Origin: Leptospira_B sp964571605
Lineage (GTDB): Bacteria > Spirochaetota > Leptospiria > Leptospirales > Leptospiraceae
Direction of reading: 5' to 3'
Assembly (NCBI GenBank): GCA_964571605.1
Contig: CAZNCS010000014.1
Coordinates: 1 to 36,099, forward strand
DNA: 36,099 bases
Shown piece by piece: positions 1-7,668 of the stretch. The position numbers were made by a program, and so were the translations under genes. Within the stretch, counting starts at the first letter, position 1; each line of letters starts with the position of its first letter. Under the pieces are notes generated by a model, which was not told the origin of the DNA, ran no database searches, and saw nothing but the letters and a program-made list of their open reading frames with translations.

Positions 1-1286
1 TCCGCAGCAAAACTTCTAGAAGCCAAAAATACGAAGATCGATGTAAGAAGTACGGCGACCGGAATCAAAAATAAGGAATCGTGTAAGCCGATCGCTTTAA
101 ATTGTTCCGACATTTCCAGGGCACCCGAACTTAGCATAGCAGAACGAGTCAGATAATCGGATAACCAGCCGACAACCGCTGGACCCATGGCACCTCCTAA
201 CAAATACATAACAGCAAAATAAACAGCCATCGCAGTCGCTCTGAGTCTAGGTTCTACTATATCCTGAATTGCAGGGTATACGCAGGTGTAATAATTATAG
301 GAGACAAGCCATCCTAAACCGAACAAGAGAGAAAAGAAAAGAACAAACTGTTCCGACTGAAGTAGGGCGAACCAAACTAAAATTCCGGAAACGAATAAAT
401 TTACTGCTCCGAAAAGAAGGCGTCCACGTTCCGATTTTTGATGAATTTTGTCTGCAATCCAACCGCCCAATGTAAGGCCGAGTAATCCGGTAATACCTAC
501 AATAAAACCGGTAGTGACTGCCGCTTTTACTAAAGTGAAATGATAATATCTTTGTAATAAAGAAACCAGGAATGTATTCACCGCATATGCTGCAAAATTA
601 AAAGTAAGACCCGAAAGAATGATCCACCACATAGTGCGGATTCTAAAAATTTTACGAATCGGTTGTTCTACTTTTTCCTGAGAAACTTGTGTGGCCTCGG
701 CTGCTCCTCTTTCCGGTTCTTTAATAAAGAAGAAGAAGATGGCGAGAAAAATTCCAGGAATAGCTGCTAGAAAAAAAGGAGCTCGCCAACTTCCAAAAGC
801 TTTCACGAGGGCGCCTATCGTAAAAAAGGCAAATACCAAACCAAGAGGAAGGCCTAACATAAAAATTCCTACGGCTCGCGCTCTTTTATGAGCCGGAAAT
901 AAATCGCCTATCAAGGAATTTGCGGCAGGCGCATAACTTGCCTCTCCGATTCCGACTCCCATTCTAACGAACAGAAAAGAAATATAATTCCAAGCGAATC
1001 CGTTTATAGCGGTAAATCCGCTCCAAACTGCAAGTCCCCAACCAATAATTTTTCGCCTCGGTCCCGTATCCGCCAAACGTCCTAAAGGTAAACCTGCGAT
1101 TGCGTAGATGATTGTAAATGCGGAACCGATAAAACCGAGTTGGAAATCGCTCAGATCCCATTCATGTCGGATCGGTTCTACAATGATTGCGGGTATGGTT
1201 CGATCGAAAAAATTTAAAAGGTTCGCTAAAAACAAGAGAATCAAAATTCTCCAGGCGTGTTTTGCTTGTTTTGAATCTAATTCCAT
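1..1286 (-). CDS. MFS transporter, spinster-like, C-terminus beyond window
   Basis: Major facilitator superfamily permease of the inner membrane; substrate unknown. I translated it from the minus strand because it has no stop inside the window; 428 codons are visible. The protein starts MELDSKQAKHAWRILILL. The first transmembrane helix is followed by 'DRTIPAIIVEPI', and the loop between helices 2 and 3 has the MFS motif A pattern 'GLPLGRLADTGPRRK'. A later 'VGIGEASYAPAANSLIGDLF' segment is typical of spinster-like transporters. Hydrophobic segments continue to the window edge, where 'LASRSFAA' is probably the last helix, so only a short C-terminus is missing. The start is supported by GGAGAG about 12 bases upstream. 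It is a single gene, transcribed away from the exb/tonB operon. The family call is firm; the substrate cannot be told from sequence. Confidence 0.88.
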   Translation of the reverse strand, partial: MELDSKQAKHAWRILILLFLANLLNFFDRTIPAIIVEPIRHEWDLSDFQLGFIGSAFTIIYAIAGLPLGRLADTGPRRKIIGWGLAVWSGFTAINGFAWNYISFLFVRMGVGIGEASYAPAANSLIGDLFPAHKRARAVGIFMLGLPLGLVFAFFTIGALVKAFGSWRAPFFLAAIPGIFLAIFFFFIKEPERGAAEATQVSQEKVEQPIRKIFRIRTMWWIILSGLTFNFAAYAVNTFLVSLLQRYYHFTLVKAAVTTGFIVGITGLLGLTLGGWIADKIHQKSERGRLLFGAVNLFVSGILVWFALLQSEQFVLFFSLLFGLGWLVSYNYYTCVYPAIQDIVEPRLRATAMAVYFAVMYLLGGAMGPAVVGWLSDYLTRSAMLSSGALEMSEQFKAIGLHDSLFLIPVAVLLTSIFVFLASRSFAA

Positions 1287-1319
1287 ATTTTTATCTTTCT
1301 CTCCAATTCAACAGCGGTC

Positions 1320-1349
1320 GGTATATTCTTCATTATTTTAGGGAGTCAA
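1320..1349 (-). promoter_or_regulatory. candidate promoter of the MFS gene
   Basis: On the minus strand TTGACT (1349-1344) and TATACC (1325-1320) are separated by 18 bases and lie about 35 bases upstream of the MFS start codon. This fits a sigma-70 promoter by pattern only. Confidence 0.4.
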
Positions 1350-1627
1350 AAGGAAGGACTCGCCTGCGCGCGTTATTTGCTTACGTAGTAATTTAAAAGC
1401 AAACCTTAAAATTGTAATTCGAACGAGCGTTTTACTTTAAGAGTACTAACGATAATTTTAGAGATAGTAAATTATAGAAACGAACGTCCGTTAGTTGAAT
1501 CATTTCGAATGTATAAGTTTATTGTTAGAGTTACTGTGGCCGGCTTTTCTGGATTAGATACATTTTGATGTATCCGAAGGGTTGAGGAGAGATGTATTTT
1601 TTACATCTGGGTGCTTTATACTTGGAG

Positions 1628-1652
1628 GCCCCTTCACGCGATAGTAAGGGGC
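1628..1652 (-). terminator. hairpin downstream of tonB
   Basis: A perfect 7-bp stem GCCCCTT/AAGGGGC with an 11-base loop begins 18 bases after the tonB stop codon. On the minus strand no T-tract follows; on the plus strand TTTT follows. Its position makes it the likely end of the exb-tonB transcript, but it is not a textbook intrinsic terminator in that direction. Confidence 0.5.
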
Positions 1653-1669
1653 TTTTCAAGTAAAATATC

Positions 1670-2257
1670 TTAATATAAGGAGAAACGAACCGGGATCAGC
1701 ACTTTTACAGTGATTGGTTTTCCTTCCAGCACGGAGGGAGAATATCTTTTTTTGTAAAATGCTTGGATGGCAGATTCTTCCAAACCGTATCCGAGTGTTT
1801 TTCCAATATTCCGAACTCTTAATACTTCTCCCGAATCAGCGATGATTATTTCCAGAGTCAAAGTCCCGGCCACACCTGCGGACTGTGCGTCCTTGGTATA
1901 TTCCGGTTGGACATTCGGAGCAAGATCAATTGGGGCAGTAGCGCCGGAGACAATCGCGTCCTGAGCGCCAGCGATTCTCGCATCTTCTTTCTTTTTCAGA
2001 GTGTCGGTGACTTCGAATTCTCCATCGTCAGGAGCTTCTCCCACGTTTGGATCTTGGATTACTAGATTGTCCACAAAAGCGACTTCGTCTATAAGCTTGT
2101 CCAAACTATCGTATGTATTCGGAGGAGAATACCAGAAGAAGAGGGCGAATAGCTGAAGAGTCGCCGAAGAAACTAAAAAAGTTTCTACACGATAACGATC
2201 TACAAATCTGCGGAGACCGGAGCGTTTTTTAGAAGAGGTTGTGACAACCTGGTTCAT
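1670..2257 (-). CDS. tonB: TonB-family energy transducer
   Basis: Links the ExbB/ExbD proton channel to TonB-dependent outer-membrane receptors across the periplasm. The 195-residue protein has a basic N-terminus (KKRSGLRRFVDRYR), one membrane segment at about residues 26-43, a short acidic linker without the usual Pro-Lys repeats, and a C-terminal TonB domain from about residue 117: 'PEYTKDAQSAGVAG', strands 'LTLEIIIADSGEVLRV' and the closing 'YSPSVLEGKPITVKVLIPV'. The spacer is short compared with the roughly 240 residues of enteric TonB. The start codon overlaps the upstream exbD stop by four bases (ATGA), implying translational coupling. It is the last gene of the exbB-exbD-exbD-tonB operon. 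Confidence 0.9.
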   Translation of the reverse strand: MNQVVTTSSKKRSGLRRFVDRYRVETFLVSSATLQLFALFFWYSPPNTYDSLDKLIDEVAFVDNLVIQDPNVGEAPDDGEFEVTDTLKKKEDARIAGAQDAIVSGATAPIDLAPNVQPEYTKDAQSAGVAGTLTLEIIIADSGEVLRVRNIGKTLGYGLEESAIQAFYKKRYSPSVLEGKPITVKVLIPVRFSLY

Positions 2258-2673
2258 TTTAACCCGCCTCCTTGCGTAGTTTTAGTCACCAAGGAAACTT
2301 TTAAAGCCCCTGCTTCTTTTAATAATTCAAAGGCATTGTCCAGATCGGCGTATTCCAGATCCTTATCTGCGTGAACCAAAACTTTTAAATCGGGAGTGGT
2401 CACGAGTTTTGCTCGGATATTATTGATGGCTTCGTTCATTGGCATACGGACTTGATTGAAATAAATCGATTTGTCTTGGTCTGCGCTGAGATAAAGATTC
2501 GCGATTTTTTTATTCAATTGTTCGCCTCCCGGAACATCCGGAAGAGCGATCGGAAGATCCGGGTCGGTATCCAACACGGAAGTCACCATAAAGAATACCA
2601 ATAAAAGGAAGGCGATATCCGCCATGGAACTCACTGGAATAGATGGAGAAGTTTTTTTCTTTCTGAGCGCCAT
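2254..2673 (-). CDS. exbD: ExbD/TolR-family biopolymer transport protein (second copy)
   Basis: Component of the proton-driven ExbB-ExbD motor energising TonB. At 139 residues it has the standard layout: a short basic cytoplasmic tail (MALRKKK), one membrane helix 'SSMADIAFLLLVFFMVTS' with the essential helix aspartate at Asp19, and a periplasmic domain ending in 'LVTKTT'. It differs from the neighbouring exbD mainly in the periplasmic domain, so the two may form a mixed dimer or serve different partners. It lies three bases after the first exbD and overlaps tonB by four bases. Confidence 0.92.
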   Translation of the reverse strand: MALRKKKTSPSIPVSSMADIAFLLLVFFMVTSVLDTDPDLPIALPDVPGGEQLNKKIANLYLSADQDKSIYFNQVRMPMNEAINNIRAKLVTTPDLKVLVHADKDLEYADLDNAFELLKEAGALKVSLVTKTTQGGGLK

Positions 2674-2676
2674 ATT

Positions 2677-3096
2677 CTATTTTAACCGTTTCACGGAGAC
2701 TTGTTTGAATCCCCTGAGTTGGACGGCGGAAAGCGCATCCAACATATTTCCGTATTTTGTCTCACCTGTGGTTTTAATCAGGGCGACTTTTTCTTCGATA
2801 TTCGGAATTTCCAGTTCGTTCAAGTCTTTACGAAACTCTTTTAGGTCCGTATAATCGCGAGTCCCTATCACTTTGTTTTTCATCTTAATCGTGTCACCGG
2901 CTACGAGTATCTCGTAGATATTTTCACGTAGAATCAAAGTGGGGTTGGAGTTTTTACGTGGAAGTTGGATATTCAATCCTTCTTTCACGAAAAAAACCGC
3001 AGTCACCATAAAGAACACAAGAAGGAGAAACGCGATATCCGACATGGAGGAGGCTGAAATCTCCTCCAATCCCCTTTTTTTCTTCAGCTGAATCAT
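2677..3096 (-). CDS. exbD: ExbD/TolR-family biopolymer transport protein (first copy)
   Basis: Same family and length (139 residues) as the following gene. The N-terminal tail MIQLKKKRGLEE is followed by the helix 'SSMSDIAFLLLVFFMVTA', with the key aspartate at Asp20. A periplasmic domain follows, with 'EEKVALIKTTGETKYGNMLDALSAVQLRGFKQVS', the usual ExbD C-terminal fold. It is encoded 36 bases downstream of exbB. Paired ExbDs next to one ExbB are known in spirochaetes and Bacteroidetes. The two copies share their membrane helix closely and little else. Confidence 0.92.
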   Translation of the reverse strand: MIQLKKKRGLEEISASSMSDIAFLLLVFFMVTAVFFVKEGLNIQLPRKNSNPTLILRENIYEILVAGDTIKMKNKVIGTRDYTDLKEFRKDLNELEIPNIEEKVALIKTTGETKYGNMLDALSAVQLRGFKQVSVKRLK

Positions 3097-3132
3097 ATTC
3101 GAAATTCCTTTCTGTTAGAGAAACCTCTAAGA

Positions 3133-3963
3133 TTAAGCTCTTGCGTTACGTTTTAGGAATTCTTTATAAATTCTATTGGCCGCTTCTTCCACTTCCGAAG
3201 TGAATCCGTCGATTCTGGAAGTCAGATATTGGTGGAAGGTCATTGCAGGAATTGCGATGATCAAACCTGCCGCAGTCGTAATCAAAGCTTCTTTGATACC
3301 GCCAGCTACCACTTTCGCGTTGACTTGGTCTGCGTTTGCGATTGCGTCGAATGCGTTGATCATACCGGATACGGTTCCGAGAAATCCGATCAGAGGTGCG
3401 ATTGTGGAAACGGCGGCTAAAATAACCAGACCTCTTTCCAGAACTACGATCACTTCGGCAGCTTCTCTTTCGATTCCTTTTGCGAAAATTTCCGCGTTAC
3501 CTGCGGAGACATCGATTCCGTTTTTCAGAATATCGGAAATTTTATAAGAAGGGTTTGCATCGATAAATTCTTTCGCACCATCGAATCCTTTTTCGTCTAC
3601 TTTTTCTCCCAGATCTATATTAAAACCTTTGGGAAGAAGTTTGGAAGTCGTTAGGAAATAGATCCTTTCGAAAATGATTGCAAGAGCGATGATAGAAGAA
3701 AGTGCGAGAGGATACATGGTCCAACCGCCTTTATTAAACAGATCCACAAAACCCCAGGAACCGCTTTTTTCGGCAGGTTGTGCAGAAGGTTGTTGTTCGA
3801 CCGGTTTTTCCGTTTCAGGTGTTGCTGTTTCGGTTTTAGTAGCATCCGCAGTGGGGTTTGCATTTTGGGAAAAAATAGGAAGAGAAGCAGTCAGGACAAA
3901 TCCTCCGAACAGCACAATGGCCACCCATTGACGGAAGGAAAGATTGGTATAAGAGTTGCGCAT
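3133..3963 (-). CDS. exbB: MotA/TolQ/ExbB proton-channel family protein
   Basis: Channel subunit of the TonB energising motor. The 276-residue protein begins with a signal-like hydrophobic stretch (about 12-31, ending 'PIFSQ'), then a low-complexity Thr/Pro/Glu/Gln linker (about 35-67) and the core with three membrane helices near 82-104, 178-200 and 227-247. The signature 'APLIGFLGTVSGMI' around 189-202 is the ExbB/TolQ consensus, and the third helix 'ALITTAAGLIIAIPAMTFHQYL' carries the usual Thr and Pro residues. The N-terminal extension makes it longer than E. coli ExbB, as in many non-enteric homologues. First gene of the operon; GGAG lies about 12 bases before the start codon. Confidence 0.93.
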   Translation of the reverse strand: MRNSYTNLSFRQWVAIVLFGGFVLTASLPIFSQNANPTADATKTETATPETEKPVEQQPSAQPAEKSGSWGFVDLFNKGGWTMYPLALSSIIALAIIFERIYFLTTSKLLPKGFNIDLGEKVDEKGFDGAKEFIDANPSYKISDILKNGIDVSAGNAEIFAKGIEREAAEVIVVLERGLVILAAVSTIAPLIGFLGTVSGMINAFDAIANADQVNAKVVAGGIKEALITTAAGLIIAIPAMTFHQYLTSRIDGFTSEVEEAANRIYKEFLKRNARA

Positions 3964-4092
3964 GGATTCGAAAGCTCCGTGTGAATTAATGAGACATTTT
4001 TACACAAAAATCGTTACGTTTAAATTACGAAGCGGTTACGGGTTGGTTAGTTTGAGGGAAGGGGAGAAGGAGTTCGTTTTGTAAAGAGAGGG

Positions 4093-4118
4093 CCGACTCC
4101 GTTTTGTAACGGAGTCGG
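4093..4118 (-). terminator. strong hairpin after the GH5 gene
   Basis: A perfect 11-bp stem, CCGACTCCGTT/AACGGAGTCGG, with a four-base loop lies about 25 bases after the GH5 stop codon and upstream of exbB. It likely ends the GH5 transcript, though the T-run after it on the minus strand is weak (CCCTCTCTTT). Confidence 0.7.
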
Positions 4119-4141
4119 ATCGGATTCTAATTCCTTTTTTC

Positions 4142-6220
4142 TTAATTGGAAGGATATCCTCCGTACGTCATTTTTCCAGTGAGATAAATCGGACTTTTCT
4201 TTTGAGATAAAACTCTTGTTTTTAAATCGTTTTGTATGGTAGCAAGTAAAGCATCCGAGTAGCCGGTCCCTTTTGCATCTACTGCGAGAAGAAAATGAGT
4301 GGAATTTTCAGAGTCTTCCTCTGAATCCAAATCATCCCAGACTGCCAGAATATTTCCGGAACCAGTGACTCTTCCCGGATCGGAGATAAGGACTGCTTCA
4401 TTGGAACCGTTTTGTAAAGTTGTTGGAATTCCCTTATTATAAATCTTTTTATCCGTGATTAGTATAATATCCGAACTAGCGAAATGAGTAGGAAGATACA
4501 CTTCTGTAGGAGCTTCCGCTTTTCTTCCCGTCCACATTACGATAATAAATCTGCGGTCTCCGAAATAACTGGGACCTGTGTCCGTAGGTCGTATCGCTCC
4601 CCATTGAAAGACATTATTCCAGGTATCAAATCCAATCGTATTAAAATAGAAACTCAAAAGAGAACCTTGGATTCTTCTAGGATAGGCTCTTTGTAATGTA
4701 TATTGGTCCAAATTGGCTTGGGTTCCGTAATTTCCGATCACTGAAAAATCCTCATCGTTCCAGGCGTCTTTCGCAGTCAGAAGTTTGGATGGATTGCTAT
4801 TCATATATTCGTGGTGGTTATTATAATAATAATCCCAATGCCATTCCGTGCCTGAAACTACAGGGTTGTAAAAATCGGCAAATCGAGTTTTAGCGGTTTG
4901 TTTTCCATCTGAAATTTCCATCGCTTGGTATACACCGCTGATCGTACGAGCGGTATCTTGAGCGCCGACACCTTTTAGTTTCATACCGAATTCACTTAAG
5001 AAAACCGGAATGTCTAAAAATCTGGCTTCTTTCCGAATTTGGTCTAAGGCAGTAAAATAAGTCGCGTTATCGACTCCTGTCGTGTCCAGGGCGAGTCTAC
5101 CTGCATCATAAAAATGAGAATTGAAAACAAAACCAGCTCCCGGTTTAGAACTTAGATAGCCTCCGCCTGTCGCAATACCGCCGAAGTTCGTATTCCAAAA
5201 TACCATTGGTTCGGCGTACACCCATTTGTTTTCCCAACCGTTTTGATTCAGAGTTTGTCTTACCTTATAATAGAAAGGCCAAAGTTTTTGGTTATCCCAC
5301 TGAGCGGGAGTTAAACCTTCCATTCCGCCGTCCATTGGTTCGTTGAGAGGATCTAATCCTAACACATAATCGAATTCCTGAGAAGATAAATGATTCTTAA
5401 TGTACTCGGTGGCCTTTCCCAATTGCCAAAGATATTCCGTTTGCATATTTCTAGTTCCGGAAGCAACGGGGAAGGAGGCATTATTCCAAAAATTGCGATA
5501 CGCGCGACGAACCGCTTCATTAGAGAATAAATTTTGGCCCCAAGTGAAACAAATTCCGCAGGATTCCTGAGGATACAAACCGGTGGGTGTCACCCATGCG
5601 GGGGCTCCGTTTCCAGTATACCAAGAACCTTGGTTGAATAGATGTCTTGAGAATAGATCTTGGTGGAAGTCTAGCAAAATATACATTCTGCGTGCAGTCG
5701 CTTCTTTGATCTGAGCGATTACAGTATCCAAATACGTATAATTGATCGTGTCTACTGCAGGATTTACTCCTTCCCAGGCGATCAGGAATCGAACCATATT
5801 CGAACCGGCGCTTTTTCCTAAAAGTGAAAAGGCGTTTGCAGCATCGGATGTAGTACGAAACGGCTTGTAGCCGTCCGAAAGAAGTTTAGTATTACCTGCT
5901 ATATTGAAGCCGCGAAAATAAGCTTCCCGTCCGAATCCATCCACAAAGATACGATCCGTTTGCCCGGCATATGTTTTACTTCCTTGGGAAATCTTCCGAT
6001 CGGGTTCTGTTCCGATATATTCCAAAGAATGAATAGAAGATGTTCCAGTTACTGCCTCTGCATTCAGAGTAGATTCGTTTGAATTCTGTCGAACGCCTAT
6101 GTTACTCAAAAGAGCAAAAGCCGAATCGGAAGATTGTTTAGAACCTGTTCCTTGTTCGCAAGATGCAAAACAAACTAGAACAAGTAATAGGATAAATTTC
6201 GAATAGAGTGATGTACGCAT
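4142..6220 (-). CDS. GH5 glycosidase lipoprotein, endoglycoceramidase-like
   Basis: Predicted secreted glycoside hydrolase of clan A (GH5). The signal peptide ends in a spirochaete lipobox (VCFASC, Cys21), so the enzyme should be membrane-anchored, possibly on the cell surface. After a Ser-rich linker come family landmarks: 'YFRGFNIAG' (102-109), 'GSNMVRFLIAWEGVNP' (139-154), 'ILLDFHQDLFSR' (181-192), 'GLDPLNEP' with acid/base Glu294, 'FNSHFYDAG' (366-374) and 'FLSEFGM' with nucleophile Glu410. The 'LLDFHQD.FSR' and 'NSHFYD' segments resemble endoglycoceramidases, which cleave the sugar from glycosphingolipids, more than plain endocellulases. The length (692) allows a C-terminal beta domain. 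No purine-rich ribosome site precedes the start codon. Substrate is inferred; another GH5 activity is possible. Confidence 0.82.
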   Translation of the reverse strand: MRTSLYSKFILLLVLVCFASCEQGTGSKQSSDSAFALLSNIGVRQNSNESTLNAEAVTGTSSIHSLEYIGTEPDRKISQGSKTYAGQTDRIFVDGFGREAYFRGFNIAGNTKLLSDGYKPFRTTSDAANAFSLLGKSAGSNMVRFLIAWEGVNPAVDTINYTYLDTVIAQIKEATARRMYILLDFHQDLFSRHLFNQGSWYTGNGAPAWVTPTGLYPQESCGICFTWGQNLFSNEAVRRAYRNFWNNASFPVASGTRNMQTEYLWQLGKATEYIKNHLSSQEFDYVLGLDPLNEPMDGGMEGLTPAQWDNQKLWPFYYKVRQTLNQNGWENKWVYAEPMVFWNTNFGGIATGGGYLSSKPGAGFVFNSHFYDAGRLALDTTGVDNATYFTALDQIRKEARFLDIPVFLSEFGMKLKGVGAQDTARTISGVYQAMEISDGKQTAKTRFADFYNPVVSGTEWHWDYYYNNHHEYMNSNPSKLLTAKDAWNDEDFSVIGNYGTQANLDQYTLQRAYPRRIQGSLLSFYFNTIGFDTWNNVFQWGAIRPTDTGPSYFGDRRFIIVMWTGRKAEAPTEVYLPTHFASSDIILITDKKIYNKGIPTTLQNGSNEAVLISDPGRVTGSGNILAVWDDLDSEEDSENSTHFLLAVDAKGTGYSDALLATIQNDLKTRVLSQKKSPIYLTGKMTYGGYPSN

Positions 6221-6655
6221 GGAGGGCGATAAATCATGTAAATTTTTTATTGGAAAGAAGAATTTTGGAGAACGGAAATTTTTAAATAGAGGTTTATAAT
6301 TCTTTTATAAGTGAGAAATGGGGTAGATACGTTTGATGTAAAACTATTCGACATGAAGAGGATAGTTACATTATCTAATTATAATGTTATATGTTGTATC
6401 TCGTGCGAATATGAGAACGAGGGTTCGAAGGATGGATTCAGTTGGGCCGGGGCTACAATTTGGGCGTTTATTGCAGGTTCATTTAACGGCTATTATATGA
6501 TATACCCAAGAACCCAATTTCACATTTTCCTATACTTTGACTTTTTCTTTGTTATCATAGGCTGTGACAAAGCGTTAATTGTTTGGAAGGAATTTGCAGT
6601 TTTCTAATAGAATAATTATGAGTTAATAAATTTATACACATAGGGAGATAAAATT
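6221..6655. other. AT-rich intergenic region before the VOC gene
   Basis: No gene I can support. A 98-codon open frame (6311-6607, plus) has no good ribosome site and no family-like sequence. The stretch should hold the promoters of the divergent GH5 and VOC genes, but no clear -35/-10 pair stands out. Confidence 0.4.
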
Positions 6656-7111
6656 ATGGCAAAGAACAAATTACTAAGAATGGACAATGTCAGCATCGTC
6701 GTTCAATCCCTGGATAACGCCATCTCTTTCTTTGATGAGATGGGCCTGAAGTTCGAAGGGCGAGCCACTATAGAAGGTGAATGGGCTGGTCGCGTAACCG
6801 GACTAGGTTCTCAGTGCGTAGAGATTGCTATGATGGTTACCCCAGATGGCCACAGTAGAATTGAACTTTCACAATTTATCACCCCACCTACGATTTCAGA
6901 TCACCGGACTGCTCCTGTAAATTCCCTCGGTTATCTGCGCGTCATGTTCACCGTTGAAGACATTGACGAAATGGTATCCAGGCTCACTAAGCATCATGGT
7001 GCTCAGCTCGTTGGCGAAGTGGTCCAGTACGAGGACTTGTATCGTCTCTGCTATATTCGTGGAGTCGAAGGACTTTTAATCGGTTTGGCAGAACAGCTTG
7101 GTAATAAATAA
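6656..7111 (+). CDS. VOC-superfamily (glyoxalase/bleomycin-resistance-like) protein
   Basis: The 151-residue single-domain protein has two beta-alpha-beta-beta-beta halves typical of the vicinal oxygen chelate fold. The first has 'MDNVSIVVQSLDNAISFFDEMGLKFEG' and 'HSRIELSQF'; the second has 'NSLGYLRVMFTVEDIDEMVSRLTKHHGAQLVGEV' and 'GVEGLLIGLAEQLG'. The metal ligands of classical members are only partly kept: Glu70 and Glu146 are present, but the expected first-strand His is Asn11 and the second-half His position reads Arg95. It may therefore be a non-metal or binding-type member. AGGGAG lies 8 bases before the start. Codon use (GGC, CGC, CTC and GTC codons) looks richer in G/C than the neighbours, hinting at transfer. 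Confidence 0.85.
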   Translation: MAKNKLLRMDNVSIVVQSLDNAISFFDEMGLKFEGRATIEGEWAGRVTGLGSQCVEIAMMVTPDGHSRIELSQFITPPTISDHRTAPVNSLGYLRVMFTVEDIDEMVSRLTKHHGAQLVGEVVQYEDLYRLCYIRGVEGLLIGLAEQLGNK

Positions 7112-7171
7112 ATATCAAAAGCCTTCACTGAAATGAGTAGAAATAGAAACAGAAAAGCAATGTTAAAGTAA

Positions 7172-7363
7172 CTTGAAAAAATCGCCGACTCTCGTTATTT
7201 CAGCAATCAAGTTTTTGCAAAAGCGAACGAACTCAAAGAATTGTTTGAAGTGCAAGGAGCGACTCATGTGGATATGTACGATAGACCGCGATATGTGCAG
7301 CAAGCAGTGAATAAACTGAAAGAATTTTTCAGTAAGAATTTGCAGGTAGGAGAGATGTGTTAG
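7172..7363 (+). pseudogene. C-terminal remnant of an alpha/beta hydrolase
   Basis: A 63-codon open stretch directly after an in-frame stop (TAA at 7169-7171) reads 'ADSRYFSNQVFAKANELKEL', then 'EVQGATHVDMYDRPRYV' and 'AVNKLKEFFSKNL', ending at TAG. This matches the end of alpha/beta hydrolases of the dienelactone-hydrolase/YcjY-like group, where 'GATHVDLYD' carries the catalytic His. The nucleophile elbow and everything upstream are missing, and there is no start codon with a ribosome site. I read it as the 3' relic of a truncated gene. The homology call rests on pattern recognition. Confidence 0.6.
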
Positions 7364-7668
7364 TGGCGGGCTTTGCGGATCTTCAACAATGCCTTGGTGT
7401 GCGTAGTTAGACGAGCGTGTCTAAAGCTGCCCCACAAAAATCAGGCAATTCTAATACAAAGCTATTCCGTTTGCAGTAAACGCTCTCCAATTGTCAGGGA
7501 GCGCGATCGCAAATAGGTGGGTTCTATTCTGTAGTTCAAATTGCGGAGGTGTCAGGGTGAACTACGCATGGTTGCGAGATTTATTATACCTTGCAAAAAG
7601 GAGCCGGTGGACTCTTTGTTACGAAAATTCGCCGCGACTGAGGAAACGTGTTTGATTAGGTGATTACA
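7364..7668. other. non-coding stretch with inverted repeats
   Basis: No gene seen. Two short inverted repeats stand out: TTAGAC-gagcgt-GTCTAA near 7408-7425 and GTAGTTCA/TGAACTAC at 7531-7538 and 7558-7565 with a 19-base loop. Together with the hydrolase relic upstream this looks like decayed or transferred DNA. Confidence 0.4.

Larger units (their letters stand above)
1287..1669. other. intergenic region with paired operator-like and hairpin motifs
   Basis: No credible gene. It holds the MFS promoter candidate, two copies of AACGNNCGTT (1422-1431 and 1483-1492), two short perfect inverted repeats (GATACAT-tttg-ATGTATC at 1557-1574 and AGATGTA-ttttt-TACATCT at 1590-1608), and the hairpin just after tonB. 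The predicted short reading frames here have no ribosome site or recognisable sequence. Confidence 0.5.

Noticed and set aside
6311..6607. 98-codon plus-strand frame upstream of the VOC gene
   Set aside because: No ribosome site, Cys/Phe-rich random-looking sequence, no family pattern; lies in AT-rich spacer.
7400..7430. Possible integron attC-like site (GTTAGAC...GTCTAAA)
   Set aside because: The arms are in the opposite order to attC core sites, almost adjacent, and no integrase or cassette array is nearby.
7503..7510. GCGATCGC octamer (HIP1-like)
   Set aside because: Single occurrence; in cyanobacteria the element is abundant, so this is chance.
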